Assembly: GCF_001612885.1 (NCBI RefSeq)
Contig: NZ_BDBH01000013.1
Location: 1-64,000, forward strand
DNA length: 64,000 nucleotides
Direction: 5' to 3'
Source of the DNA: Nocardia harenae NBRC 108248
GTDB lineage: Bacteria > Actinomycetota > Actinomycetes > Mycobacteriales > Mycobacteriaceae
Position 1 is the first letter of the stretch. Each line of letters opens with the position of its first letter. The notes beneath the pieces are model-generated. The model saw only the letters and a list, made by a program, of their open reading frames with translations. It did not search any database and had not been told where the DNA came from. The position numbers and the translations under genes were made by a program. Below, piece by piece: positions 47,115 through 55,728 of this stretch.

Positions 47115-47191
47115 CTGTCTCCCCATTAGGAAATCCGGTTTCCGGGTGACCGGAACTCGGGGCCGACCATACCCCCTCGCGCTCCCGGGTT

Positions 47192-48442
47192 TCAGGACCC
47201 CGCCGGTGATTCGCGGGACTTCCGGACCGCCCAGTGCGTCACCGGCAGCTGTGGCGACCACGTGGTGAATCCGCCGAGCGGCGTACCGCGATACACCTGG
47301 TAGCGGCGCAGCGTGCCGCCGTACCGGCGCGAGTTCGCCAGGAGCAGGGATTCGGATTCCGCGGTCACCGCCGCCGCCACCAGGCGGCCGCCGGGCGGCA
47401 GCGCGGCCCAGCACGCCTCCAGCAATCCGGGTTGAGTGATTCCGCCACCGACGAAAACGGCGTCCGGTGTCCCGTCGGCGGGCTGGAAATCCGGTGCGGC
47501 GCCGCGCACGGCGATGCCGGGGACGCCGAGCGCGCCCGCGTTGGCGGCGATCTGCGCGCGGCGGTCGGCGCGCTGCTCGAAGGTGACCGCGCGGCAGCTC
47601 GGGTGGGCGCGGCACCACTCGATGGCGATGGTGCCGGAGCCGCCGCCGACGTCCCAGAGCAGCTCGCCGGGGGCCGGGGCGAGCGCGGCGAGGGTGAGGG
47701 CGCGGATCTCGGCCTTGGTGAACTGCCCGTCGCCGCCGAAGACGGCGTCCGGGAGGCCGGGGGTCCTGGTCAGGCGGAGGTGGCCAGCATCGGCGACGGC
47801 TTCGACGGCCACGATATTGAGCGGGTCGCAGGCGGGGTGCGGCCAGCCTGCGGCGGTGCCGGTGCGCCTGGCCTCGGCCGGGCCGCCGAGCTGCTCGAGC
47901 ACGGTCAGCGTGGATCCACCGAAGCCATTCTCGCGCAGTAGCTTCGCGAGCGATTCCGGGGTGCCGCCGTCGGCGCTCAGCACGAGGATCCGGCGGCCGT
48001 CGGTGAGCTCGGGCAGCACCGTCTGCACCGGCCGCCCGACCGCGCTCACCACCGGAATCTCCTGCGCGGCCCAGCCGAGCCGGGCGCACGCGAGCGCCAC
48101 CGACGACGGCTGCGGCCGCACCAGGAGCGCCTCCGGCCCGAACAGCCCGGCCAGCGTGCTCCCGATCCCGAAGAACATGGGGTCGCCGCTGGCCAGCACC
48201 CCGATCCGCGCCGCCGCATGCGCGGCGAGCAGCCCCGGCAACGCGGGCAGCAGCGGCGACGGCCACGCGACCCGCCGCGCGGGCACCTCTCCGGCGGGCA
48301 CCAGCTCGAGCTGCCGGGCCGACCCGAACAGCACCGTGCAGGCCGCGAGCTCGGCCCGCACGCCGGGCCCGAGCCCGCCCCACCCGTCCGCCCCGATGCC
48401 CGCGACCAGGATCGGCGCACCCCGCCACGCCGGTTCAATCAC
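47192..48442 (-). CDS. cobL: Precorrin-6Y C5,15-methyltransferase (decarboxylating) CobL
   Basis: The 416-residue protein has an N-terminal CbiE-like tetrapyrrole methyltransferase (VAGIGADGWGGLG; VLASGDPMFFGIGSTL near residue 85) and a C-terminal CbiT-like Rossmann methyltransferase (LLWDVGGGSGTIAIEWCR near residue 258). It methylates C-5 and C-15 and removes the C-12 acetate carboxyl. The GTG at 48442 starts the family N-terminus. It lies 77 nt before the secreted-protein gene on the same strand, so cobL, that gene and cobK may be one transcript. Confidence 0.95.
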   Translation of the reverse strand: MIEPAWRGAPILVAGIGADGWGGLGPGVRAELAACTVLFGSARQLELVPAGEVPARRVAWPSPLLPALPGLLAAHAAARIGVLASGDPMFFGIGSTLAGLFGPEALLVRPQPSSVALACARLGWAAQEIPVVSAVGRPVQTVLPELTDGRRILVLSADGGTPESLAKLLRENGFGGSTLTVLEQLGGPAEARRTGTAAGWPHPACDPLNIVAVEAVADAGHLRLTRTPGLPDAVFGGDGQFTKAEIRALTLAALAPAPGELLWDVGGGSGTIAIEWCRAHPSCRAVTFEQRADRRAQIAANAGALGVPGIAVRGAAPDFQPADGTPDAVFVGGGITQPGLLEACWAALPPGGRLVAAAVTAESESLLLANSRRYGGTLRRYQVYRGTPLGGFTTWSPQLPVTHWAVRKSRESPAGS

Positions 48443-48649
48443 GCCGCACCCACCGACCACCCTCGACCATCCCGCCGCCGTGGCCTTTCCTGCCGCGCGC
48501 GACCACCCGGTGGCGCACGGCCTCTCCCGCCACGCGCGACCACCCGCCGCGCCAGGCAGAGCTGTGCCGCTGCGATCGTCCCGCGCCGACCCCGCCCGGC
48601 CGGCCGGAACCACCGACGGCAGCCGGCGAACTGCCACCCGGCCCGGCCC

Positions 48650-49390
48650 TCACCGCGGCATCCGCCGCCACACCGCCTGCGGCAGGAACCGGGTCCCGAC
48701 GATGATCGGCCGCAGCACCCACGGCACCCAGACCCGCCCCCTCCCCTTCCGCAGCGCGCGCACGACGGCATCGGCGACCTGGTCGGGCGTGCTGGAGAAC
48801 GGCGCGGGGCTCATCCCCTCGGTCATCCGGCCGATGACGAAACCGGGCCGCACCAGGAGCAACCGCACCCCGGTGCCGTGCAGCGCGTCGGCGAGCCCGG
48901 AGGCGAAGCCGTCCAGCCCCGCCTTGGCCGAGCCGTAGACGTAGTTGGCCCGCCGCACCCGCGCCCCGGCGATGGAGGAGAAGACCACGAGCTCCCCCGA
49001 CCCCTGCGCCCGCATGAGGTTCGCCAGCGTGGTGAGCACCGAGACCTGCGCCACGAAGTCGGTGTGCACGACGGCGACCGCGTGCGCGGCGTCCCGCTCG
49101 GCGCGGGGCTGATCGCCGAGGACGCCGAAAGCGAGCACCGCGGTGCCGATCGGCCCGTGCGCGGCGGCGGCCTTCTCCAGCAGCGGCTGGTGGCTCGCGA
49201 TGTCGTCGGCGTCGAACTCGATCGGGTGCACGGCGGTGGCGCCCGCCGCGGTCACCCGCGCGGCCTCGGCATCCAGCTCGGCGCTGCGCCGCGCGGCGAG
49301 CAGCACGGTACGGCCGGGCGCGAGCCGCTCCGCGACCTCGAGCCCGATCTCGCTGCGACCCCCGAGCACCAGCACGGTTCCTTCTCCCAT
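48650..49390 (-). CDS. SDR oxidoreductase, DprE2-like (Rv2073c-like)
   Basis: The 246-residue protein is a short-chain dehydrogenase with VLVLGGRSEIGLEVAERL (NAD site, residues 6-23), a Ser near residue 124 (VVFSSIAGARVRRANYVYGSAKAGLDGF; the YxxxK is YGSAK), and RPGFVIGRMTEGMSPAP. Its sequence is close to DprE2, which makes the arabinose donor for the mycobacterial cell wall. In M. tuberculosis a similar paralogue (Rv2073c) lies beside cobL exactly as here. Whether it acts on decaprenyl-phospho sugars is uncertain. Confidence 0.87.
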   Translation of the reverse strand: MGEGTVLVLGGRSEIGLEVAERLAPGRTVLLAARRSAELDAEAARVTAAGATAVHPIEFDADDIASHQPLLEKAAAAHGPIGTAVLAFGVLGDQPRAERDAAHAVAVVHTDFVAQVSVLTTLANLMRAQGSGELVVFSSIAGARVRRANYVYGSAKAGLDGFASGLADALHGTGVRLLLVRPGFVIGRMTEGMSPAPFSSTPDQVADAVVRALRKGRGRVWVPWVLRPIIVGTRFLPQAVWRRMPR

Positions 49391-49450
49391 GCGCCCATCC
49401 TGTCAGGCACCGGGCGCGGCGCCCGAGCGCGCCCCGGCTACCGTCGTGCC

Positions 49451-49852
49451 ATGACGACCGGCATCACGCAGCTCTCCCCCGCCGCCAGCGACTTCGTCAC
49501 CGAGCGGCACCTGGCCACGCTCACCACGCTCCGCGCCGACGGCACCCCGCAGGTGACCGCGGTCGGCTTCACCTGGGATCCGGCGGCCGGGCTGGTGCGG
49601 GTGATCACCGACGGCGGCTCGGTGAAGGCGCGCAATGCCCGCCGTTCCGGCTACGCCGCGGTGAGCCAGGTCGACGGCCCGCGCTGGCTCACCCTGGAGG
49701 GCCCGGCCGAGGTCTGGGACGATCCGGCGCGCGTCACCGAGGCGGAGCAGCGGTACGCGGCCCGCTACCGGGTTCCCCGGGAGAACCCGACCCGCGTCGT
49801 CGTGGTCATCCGAGTGGCGCGGGTGCTGTCGAGCCGCACCCTGCGCGAATAG
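49451..49852 (+). CDS. F420-dependent-type PPOX enzyme (Rv2074-like)
   Basis: The 133-residue split-barrel protein has FVTERHLATLTTLRADGTPQVTAVGF near residues 15-40, and a YAAVSQVDGPRWLTLEGPAEV core. In M. tuberculosis Rv2074, an F420H2-dependent biliverdin reductase of similar length, lies next to the same SDR gene in the same orientation. By synteny and length it should be the same enzyme. The ATG is clear. Confidence 0.85.
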   Translation: MTTGITQLSPAASDFVTERHLATLTTLRADGTPQVTAVGFTWDPAAGLVRVITDGGSVKARNARRSGYAAVSQVDGPRWLTLEGPAEVWDDPARVTEAEQRYAARYRVPRENPTRVVVVIRVARVLSSRTLRE

Positions 49853-49951
49853 CGCCGGTCGCCCCGCGGAGCGCCCGGCCGGTCACCTGCCACTCGCGCC
49901 ACCGGTCACCGGCCGACCACCGAGCCGCCACCGGTCGGCCACCGAGTGCGC

Positions 49952-51073
49952 TCAGAGGACGGTCAACCCGTGCGGCCGCTGATTCACCGCTTCGCACCCG
50001 TCGGCGGTCACCACGACGATGTCCTCGATGCGGGCACCCCACTCCCCGGGGAAGTAGATCCCCGGCTCCACGCTGAACGCCATCCCCGCCCGCAGCTCGA
50101 GCTCGTTCCCCGCCACGATGTAGGGCTCCTCGTGCACGGAGAGCCCGATCCCGTGCCCGGTGCGGTGCACGAACGCCTCCCCGAACCCGGCGTCGGTGAG
50201 CGGGTTCCGCGCCGCGGCGTCCACCGATTCCGCGGTCACCCCCGGCCGCACCGCGGCCACCGCGGCCGCCTGGGCCGCCTCCAGTTCGGCGATCCGCGCG
50301 GCGATCTCGGCCCGCGGCTCGCCGAGCACGTAGGTGCGGGTGCAGTCGGAGTAGTAGCCGGGCTCCACCGGCCCGCCGATATCGATGACCACCACGTCAC
50401 CGCGCTGGATCACCCGGTTCGAGACCTCGTGGTGCGGATCGGCGCCGTGCGGCCCGCTGCCCACGATGATGAAGGCGGCCTCGGTGTGCCCCTCCTCCTG
50501 GATGGCCCGGTCGATATCCGCGGCGACCTGCGCCTCGGTCCGCCCGGCCAGGAGGAAGTCGCCCATCCTGGCGTGCACCCGGTCGATGGCGGCGCCGGCC
50601 CGGCGCAGCGCCTCGATCTCCGCCTCGTCCTTGATCATGCGCAGCTCGCGCAGCACCGGGGTGGCCGAGACCGGCAGCCCGGAGAACGACTCGGCCAGCG
50701 GGATCAGGTGCAGTGCGGGCATGGCGTCCGCCACCGCGACCCGCGATCCGGCGTGCAGCGCGGAGCGGACCAGCTTGTACGGGTCGGTGCCGTCCACCCA
50801 GTCGAGCACGCGCAGCCCGAGGTCGGACACCGCGGAGCCGTGCAGCGAGGCCAGCTCCAGCTTGGGCACCACCACCGAGGGGGTGGCGCCGTCGGCATTG
50901 ATCACCAGGCAGGTGAGCCGCTCGAAGGACTGCGCCGCCGACCCGAGCAGGTAACGCAGGTCGGGGCCGGGGGTGACCAGCAGGGCGTCCAGGTGCGCGG
51001 CCCGCATGGCCGCGACCGCCCGCTCCAGCCGGTCGCCGTACACCTCCGCCGCGAATCGCGTGTCCTCGCTCAT
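49952..51073 (-). CDS. pepE: M24-family Xaa-Pro dipeptidase
   Basis: The 373-residue protein has a creatinase-like N-domain and an M24 peptidase C-domain with the five metal ligands: Asp in VVVIDIGGPV and YYSDCTRTY, His in HRTGHGIGLSVHEEP, Glu in FSVEPGIYFPG, and Glu in ARIEDIVVV. It cleaves dipeptides ending in Pro. M. tuberculosis pepE (Rv2089c) holds the same place next to the exonuclease gene. The ATG at 51073 is chosen; the frame is open further upstream, but that part is not protein-like. It is divergent from the exonuclease. Confidence 0.92.
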   Translation of the reverse strand: MSEDTRFAAEVYGDRLERAVAAMRAAHLDALLVTPGPDLRYLLGSAAQSFERLTCLVINADGATPSVVVPKLELASLHGSAVSDLGLRVLDWVDGTDPYKLVRSALHAGSRVAVADAMPALHLIPLAESFSGLPVSATPVLRELRMIKDEAEIEALRRAGAAIDRVHARMGDFLLAGRTEAQVAADIDRAIQEEGHTEAAFIIVGSGPHGADPHHEVSNRVIQRGDVVVIDIGGPVEPGYYSDCTRTYVLGEPRAEIAARIAELEAAQAAAVAAVRPGVTAESVDAAARNPLTDAGFGEAFVHRTGHGIGLSVHEEPYIVAGNELELRAGMAFSVEPGIYFPGEWGARIEDIVVVTADGCEAVNQRPHGLTVL

Positions 51074-51180
51074 GGGACGACCGTACCCGGCGCGCGGCCG
51101 CACCGCGTGCGACGCCCGGAACGCCGACCGGGGCGCGCGCCGCACACCGGGTGTCGGCCCCGCCGGGTACCCTTCGGCGC

Positions 51181-52140
51181 GTGAGCGATCCCGACCGGCC
51201 CCTGCTGCTGCTCGACGGCGCGAGCCTGTGGTTCCGCGCGTTCCACGCCATCCCGGACACGCTGACCGCACCGGACGGCCGCTCGGTGAACGCGGTGCGC
51301 GGCTTCACCGACATGGTCGCCTCGCTGATCACCAGGCACACCCCGCGGCGGCTGGTGGTCGCGCTCGACCTGGACTGGCGCCCGGCGTACCGGGTGGAGC
51401 TGGTGCCCAGCTACAAGGCGCACCGGCTGGACACCGCGGCCGCGCCCGGCACCGAGGCGGTGCCGGACCGGCTGACCCCGCAGGTGGAGATGATCCTCGC
51501 GGTACTCGCCGCGGCCGGGATCGCCACCGGCGGCGCCGACGGCCTCGAGGCCGACGACGTGCTCGGCACCCTCGCCGACCGGGAGCGCACCGACCCGGTG
51601 GTGGTGGTGAGCGGCGACCGCGACCTGCTGCAGCTGGTGCGCGACGAGCCGGAGCCGCGGGTCCGGGTGCTCTACGCCGGCCGCGGGCTGGCCAAGGCGG
51701 AGCTCTTCGGCCCCGCCGAGGTGGCGGCGAAGTACGGCGTGCCGGTGCCGAACGCCGGCCCCGCCTACGCGGACATGGCGACGCTGCGCGGCGATGCCTC
51801 GGACGGCCTGCCCGGCGTCGCCGGGATCGGTGACAAGTCGGCGGCCACGCTCATCCAGCGCTTCGGCTCGCTGGAGGCGCTGCGCGCCGCCGTCGAGGAT
51901 CCGGGGGCCGAGCTCGCCGCCGGGGTCCGCGCGAAGCTCCGCGCCGCGGCCGACTACCTGACCGCCGCGGCCCCGGTCGTCCGCGTGGTGCGCGACGCCG
52001 ACGTCGCTCTCTCCAGGGACGACGCCCTCCCCGCCACCCCCGCCGACCCCGACCGGCTCCGCGAACTCGCCACCGAGTACAACGCCGAGAGCCCCATCGA
52101 GCGCCTGACCAAGGCTTTGGCCGCAGCGCACGCGGGCTGA
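51181..52140 (+). CDS. 5'-3' exonuclease (flap-type)
   Basis: The 319-residue protein matches the stand-alone 5'-3' exonuclease family related to the N-terminal domain of DNA polymerase I: LLLLDGASLWFRAFHA (first metal Asp, residue about 10), ADGLEADDVLGTLA near residue 119, VVSGDRDLLQLV near 140, and the helix-hairpin-helix GLPGVAGIGDKSAATLI near residue 210. It removes RNA primers or 5' flaps. Rv2090 is in the same place. The GTG at 51181 begins the conserved N-terminus. It ends convergently with the DUF4333 gene across a hairpin. Confidence 0.92.
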   Translation: MSDPDRPLLLLDGASLWFRAFHAIPDTLTAPDGRSVNAVRGFTDMVASLITRHTPRRLVVALDLDWRPAYRVELVPSYKAHRLDTAAAPGTEAVPDRLTPQVEMILAVLAAAGIATGGADGLEADDVLGTLADRERTDPVVVVSGDRDLLQLVRDEPEPRVRVLYAGRGLAKAELFGPAEVAAKYGVPVPNAGPAYADMATLRGDASDGLPGVAGIGDKSAATLIQRFGSLEALRAAVEDPGAELAAGVRAKLRAAADYLTAAAPVVRVVRDADVALSRDDALPATPADPDRLRELATEYNAESPIERLTKALAAAHAG

Positions 52141-52155
52141 CCCGGACATCGAAAA

Positions 52156-52186
52156 CCGGGCGACGCCCCTCGTCGGCGCCGCCCGG
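52156..52186. terminator. Hairpin between convergent genes
   Basis: A 12-bp stem (52156-52167 with 52175-52186, one mismatch) and a 7-nt loop lie between the convergent exonuclease and DUF4333 genes. Confidence 0.6.
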
Positions 52187-52227
52187 AACTCACCGGACAC
52201 CCGGCGACACGCGCGCCGGGACCGGTC

Positions 52228-52902
52228 TCAGCTGGGGCGGCCGACCTCGTAGGTCCCGTCATCCCTGGTGATCTTGACCTGGACCGTCTTCTGCTCACCG
52301 CTCACATCGACGGTGCACGAGAAGGTGGCGTCCACCTCGACCTTCTGCCCGGAGGGGCAGGAGACCGAGCCGACATCGGAGATGCCGTAGGAATCGCCGA
52401 GCACCTTCTTGACGCCGTCCTGCACGGCCGCCTGGTCGAGCTTGTCGGTCGCGGTGAGGGCGAGCACCACCGCGGCGATCAGCCCGACCACGACGAGCCC
52501 GCCGAGGATCAGCCCGATCAGCAGCCCCTTGCCCTTGCCGCCCTGCTGCGGCTGCTGGGGCTGCCCCCACTGCTGCTGCGGCTGGCCCCACTGCTGCGGA
52601 GGTTGCTGCGGCGGCGGCTGCTGCCCCCACTGCGGCTGCGACTGCTGCGGCTGCTGCCCCCACTGCGGCTGCGACTGCTGCGGCTGCTGCCCCCACTGCG
52701 GCTGCGACTGCCCCCACTGCTGCTGCGGTTGCTGCGACTGGTCACCCCCGCCCCACTGCTGGGTCGGCTGGGCCTGCGAGGGAGGCTGACCGGTCCACTG
52801 CTGCGTCGGCTGCGCGCCGCTCACCGGCTGCTGTCCACCCCACTGCTGGGTGGGATCGTTGCGTCCCTGGTCGGGGCCGCTCGGTCCGTACGGGCCGCTC
52901 AT
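52228..52902 (-). CDS. Gln-rich membrane protein with C-terminal DUF4333-like domain (Rv2091c-like)
   Basis: The 224-residue protein has about 120 Gln/Pro/Trp/Gly-rich residues at the N-terminus built of WGQ-containing repeats, one membrane helix (GLLIGLILGGLVVVGLIAAVV, residues about 125-146), and an external DUF4333-type domain (SVSCPSGQKVEVDATFSCTVDVSGE, with two Cys that probably pair). The ATG at 52902 is supported by GGAGG 7 nt upstream. In M. tuberculosis a similar membrane protein (Rv2091c) sits at this spot, before helY. Function unknown. Confidence 0.88.
   Translation of the reverse strand: MSGPYGPSGPDQGRNDPTQQWGGQQPVSGAQPTQQWTGQPPSQAQPTQQWGGGDQSQQPQQQWGQSQPQWGQQPQQSQPQWGQQPQQSQPQWGQQPPPQQPPQQWGQPQQQWGQPQQPQQGGKGKGLLIGLILGGLVVVGLIAAVVLALTATDKLDQAAVQDGVKKVLGDSYGISDVGSVSCPSGQKVEVDATFSCTVDVSGEQKTVQVKITRDDGTYEVGRPS
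52622..52711. repeat. 33-bp tandem repeats in the Gln-rich gene
   Basis: Units start at 52622, 52655 and 52688, the last incomplete. On the minus strand each encodes an 11-residue QSQPQWGQQPQ-type motif. The two full units are identical, so slippage can change the protein length. Confidence 0.85.
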
Positions 52903-53019
52903 CGGTTTGCCTCCACTCGCATCGTTGTACACACGGTAGCCCCCCGTGCGCGACCCGTCGCGTGGCGACGGCTGCGTACACGGTCGGTACGCGAGGAAAT
53001 CAAATCACACACGGTTCGG

Positions 53020-55725
53020 TCACGCGGCGTCCACGGCGACGACACCCCGCCGGATGGCCCGCACCGCCTTGGCCGCGGTCGCCGCCACCTCGACATCGTC
53101 GGCGGTGCCGTGGATCTGGTCCAGCAGATCGATCACCTGCCTGCACCAGCGCACGAAATCACCGGCGGAGAGCGGCGAGCTCTGCTCGCCACCGGCCAGC
53201 AACGCGTCGGCCAGCCCGTCGCCGCGCGCCCACAGGTAGACGGTGCCGACGAAACCGGGGTCCGGCTCGCGGGTCGGGGTGAGCCGGTGCGCGGCCTCGT
53301 CGGCGCGCAGCTCGCTCCAGACCGCGAGCGTGGCGTTGAGCGCCCGCCGGATGGGCTGGGTGGGGCCGCTCGCCCCGATCAGCCCGACCTCCTGGCGCGA
53401 TTCGTACACCAGCGCGGAGACCACCGCGGCCAGCTCGGCCGGGCCGAGCCCGCGCCAGCTGCCCCGCCGCAGGCACTCCGAGACCAGCAGGTCGCTCTCG
53501 GTATAGATGCGCGCCAGCCGCCTGCCGTCCGCGGTGACCTCGCCGTCCGCGACGTACCCGCGTTCGGCCAGCAAACCGACGATCCGGTCGAAGGTGCGGG
53601 CCAGCGAGTTCGTGGTGGCGGCGACCTTCTGCCGCATGGCCTCGGTCTCCCGCTCCAGCCTGCTGTACCGCTCGCCCACCCGGCACAGCTGTTCGCGGTC
53701 GGGGCGGTGATGCGCCGGGTGCGCGCGCAGCGTGCGGCGCAGGGTGGCGAGCTCGCGGTCGTCGGCGGCGTCGGCCCGGTTGCCGTTGCGCCTGCCCCGG
53801 CCGGGCGCGGCGATGCCGGTGCTGCGCAGCGCCGAGGCCAGGTCGCGGCGGGCCCGCGCGGTGCGGTGGTCGACCCGGCGCGGCAGCCGCATGTGACCGA
53901 GCGCCTCGGCCGGGACCGGGAAGTCGGCGACCGAGACCCGGCCCGCCCACTTGTCCTCGGTGAGCACGAGCGGGCGCGGGTCACCGGGGGTGGCGTCCGG
54001 CTCCAGGATCACCGCGAGCCCGGCCCTGCGCCCGGTGGGGATCGCCACCACGTCGCCCCGGCGCAGCGCGACCAGCGCGTCCGCGGCGGCGCCGCGGCGA
54101 TCGGCCCTGCGCTGCTGGGCCAGCTGCCGCTCGCGCTGCGCGATCCGCTCGCGCAGCTCGATGTACTCCAGCATGCCGCCGCCCGCGCCGCCGAGCTGGT
54201 CGCGCAGCTTGGCGAGCTGCCCCTGGTTGCGCTCGATGCCGCGGACCAGCCCGACCACCGAGCGGTCGGCCTGGAACTGCGCGAACGACCGCTCCAGCAG
54301 CTCGCGGGATTCCGCCGCGCCCATCCGGTCGATGAGGTTGATCGACATGTTGTAGCCGGGGCGGAAGGAGCTGCGCAGCGGGTAGGTGCGGGTGGAGGCG
54401 AGCCCGGCCACCGCGCCGGCGTCGACCTGCGGCTGCCAGAGCACCACCGCGTGCCCTTCGACGTCGATGCCGCGCCGCCCGGCCCGGCCGGTGAGCTGGG
54501 TGTACTCACCGGGGGTGAGCTCGGCGTGCGCCTCGCCGTTGAACTTGACCAGCCGCTCCAGCACCACGGTGCGGGCGGGCATGTTGATGCCGAGCGCCAG
54601 CGTCTCGGTGGCGAAGACCGCGCGCACGAGGCCGCGCACGAACAGCTCCTCCACGGTGTGCCGGAAGGCGGGCAGCATGCCCGCGTGGTGCGCGGCGAGC
54701 CCGCGGTGCAGCGCCTCGCGCCACTCCCAGTAGCCGAGCACCTCGAGGTCGCCGCGCGGCAGGTCGCCGGTGTGCTTCTCGATGATCCGGTCGACCTCCT
54801 CGAGCTCGTCGGGGCGGCCGAGGTCGAGGCGGGAGCGCACGCACTGCGCCAGCGCGCCGTCGCAGCCGGCCCGGCTGAAGATGAAGGTGATCGCCGGGAG
54901 CAGCCCCTCCGCGTCGAGCTGGGCCAGCACCTCGGGGCGGGGCAGCGGGCGGAAGTCGCGGCGCGGCCCGCCGCCGCGGCCGCGCGGTGCGCCCCAGTTG
55001 TTCATCCGGTCGGCGCTCTCCCGCTGCCGGATGTAGCGCACCAGATCCTCGTCCACGATGATCTTCTGGTCGCTGGACGAGGTGTCGAACAGGTCGAACA
55101 GCTTGCGCCCGACCATCACGTGCTGCCAGAGCGGCACCGGCCGGTTCTCGTCGACGACAACGGCGGTGTCGCCGCGCACCGTCTCCATCCAGGCGCCGAA
55201 CTCCTCGGCATTGCTCACCGTCGCCGAGAGGCTGACCAGCCTGACCTCGGCGGGCAGGTGCAGGATGACCTCCTCCCACACCGCGCCGCGGAACCGGTCG
55301 GCCAAATAGTGCACCTCGTCCATGACGACGTAGGACAGCGCGCGGAGTGTGTCGGACGAGGCGTAGAGCATATTGCGCAGCACCTCGGTGGTCATCACCA
55401 CCACCGGGGCGCCCGGGTTCACCGACTGGTCGCCGGTGAGCAGCCCGACGCTCTCCCGCCCGTGCCGCTCGACCAGGTCGGCGAACTTCTGGTTGGAGAG
55501 CGCCTTGATCGGCGTGGTGTAGAAGCACTTGCCGCCGGAGGCGAGCGCGAGGTGCACGGCGAACTCGCCGACCACCGTCTTACCCGCGCCGGTGGGCGCG
55601 CAGACCAGCACGCCGTGCCCCGCCTCGAGGGCGGCGCAGGCATCCCGCTGGAAGGGGTCGAGCGCGAAGGAGAGGTGAGCGGCGAAGCGTGCCAATTCGC
55701 CCGTCAGCGACCGGTCGTGTGTCAC
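53020..55725 (-). CDS. helY: Ski2-like DEAD/DEVH-box helicase HelY
   Basis: The 901-residue helicase (906 in M. tuberculosis) has Walker A APTGAGKT near residue 44, motif II MDEVHYLAD near residue 136, motif VI QLTGRAGRRGID near residue 410, and a C-terminal DSHCT domain. It likely unwinds RNA. It starts 3 nt after the tatC stop and follows tatA-tatC in the same direction, as in Rv2094c-Rv2092c. The start is GTG. Confidence 0.95.
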   Translation of the reverse strand: MTHDRSLTGELARFAAHLSFALDPFQRDACAALEAGHGVLVCAPTGAGKTVVGEFAVHLALASGGKCFYTTPIKALSNQKFADLVERHGRESVGLLTGDQSVNPGAPVVVMTTEVLRNMLYASSDTLRALSYVVMDEVHYLADRFRGAVWEEVILHLPAEVRLVSLSATVSNAEEFGAWMETVRGDTAVVVDENRPVPLWQHVMVGRKLFDLFDTSSSDQKIIVDEDLVRYIRQRESADRMNNWGAPRGRGGGPRRDFRPLPRPEVLAQLDAEGLLPAITFIFSRAGCDGALAQCVRSRLDLGRPDELEEVDRIIEKHTGDLPRGDLEVLGYWEWREALHRGLAAHHAGMLPAFRHTVEELFVRGLVRAVFATETLALGINMPARTVVLERLVKFNGEAHAELTPGEYTQLTGRAGRRGIDVEGHAVVLWQPQVDAGAVAGLASTRTYPLRSSFRPGYNMSINLIDRMGAAESRELLERSFAQFQADRSVVGLVRGIERNQGQLAKLRDQLGGAGGGMLEYIELRERIAQRERQLAQQRRADRRGAAADALVALRRGDVVAIPTGRRAGLAVILEPDATPGDPRPLVLTEDKWAGRVSVADFPVPAEALGHMRLPRRVDHRTARARRDLASALRSTGIAAPGRGRRNGNRADAADDRELATLRRTLRAHPAHHRPDREQLCRVGERYSRLERETEAMRQKVAATTNSLARTFDRIVGLLAERGYVADGEVTADGRRLARIYTESDLLVSECLRRGSWRGLGPAELAAVVSALVYESRQEVGLIGASGPTQPIRRALNATLAVWSELRADEAAHRLTPTREPDPGFVGTVYLWARGDGLADALLAGGEQSSPLSAGDFVRWCRQVIDLLDQIHGTADDVEVAATAAKAVRAIRRGVVAVDAA

Positions 55726-55728
55726 TCC

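Noticed and set aside
48443..48649. Short direct repeats (GCGCGACCACCCG) between cobL and the SDR gene
   Set aside because: Only two imperfect copies in very GC-rich DNA; not enough to call an element.
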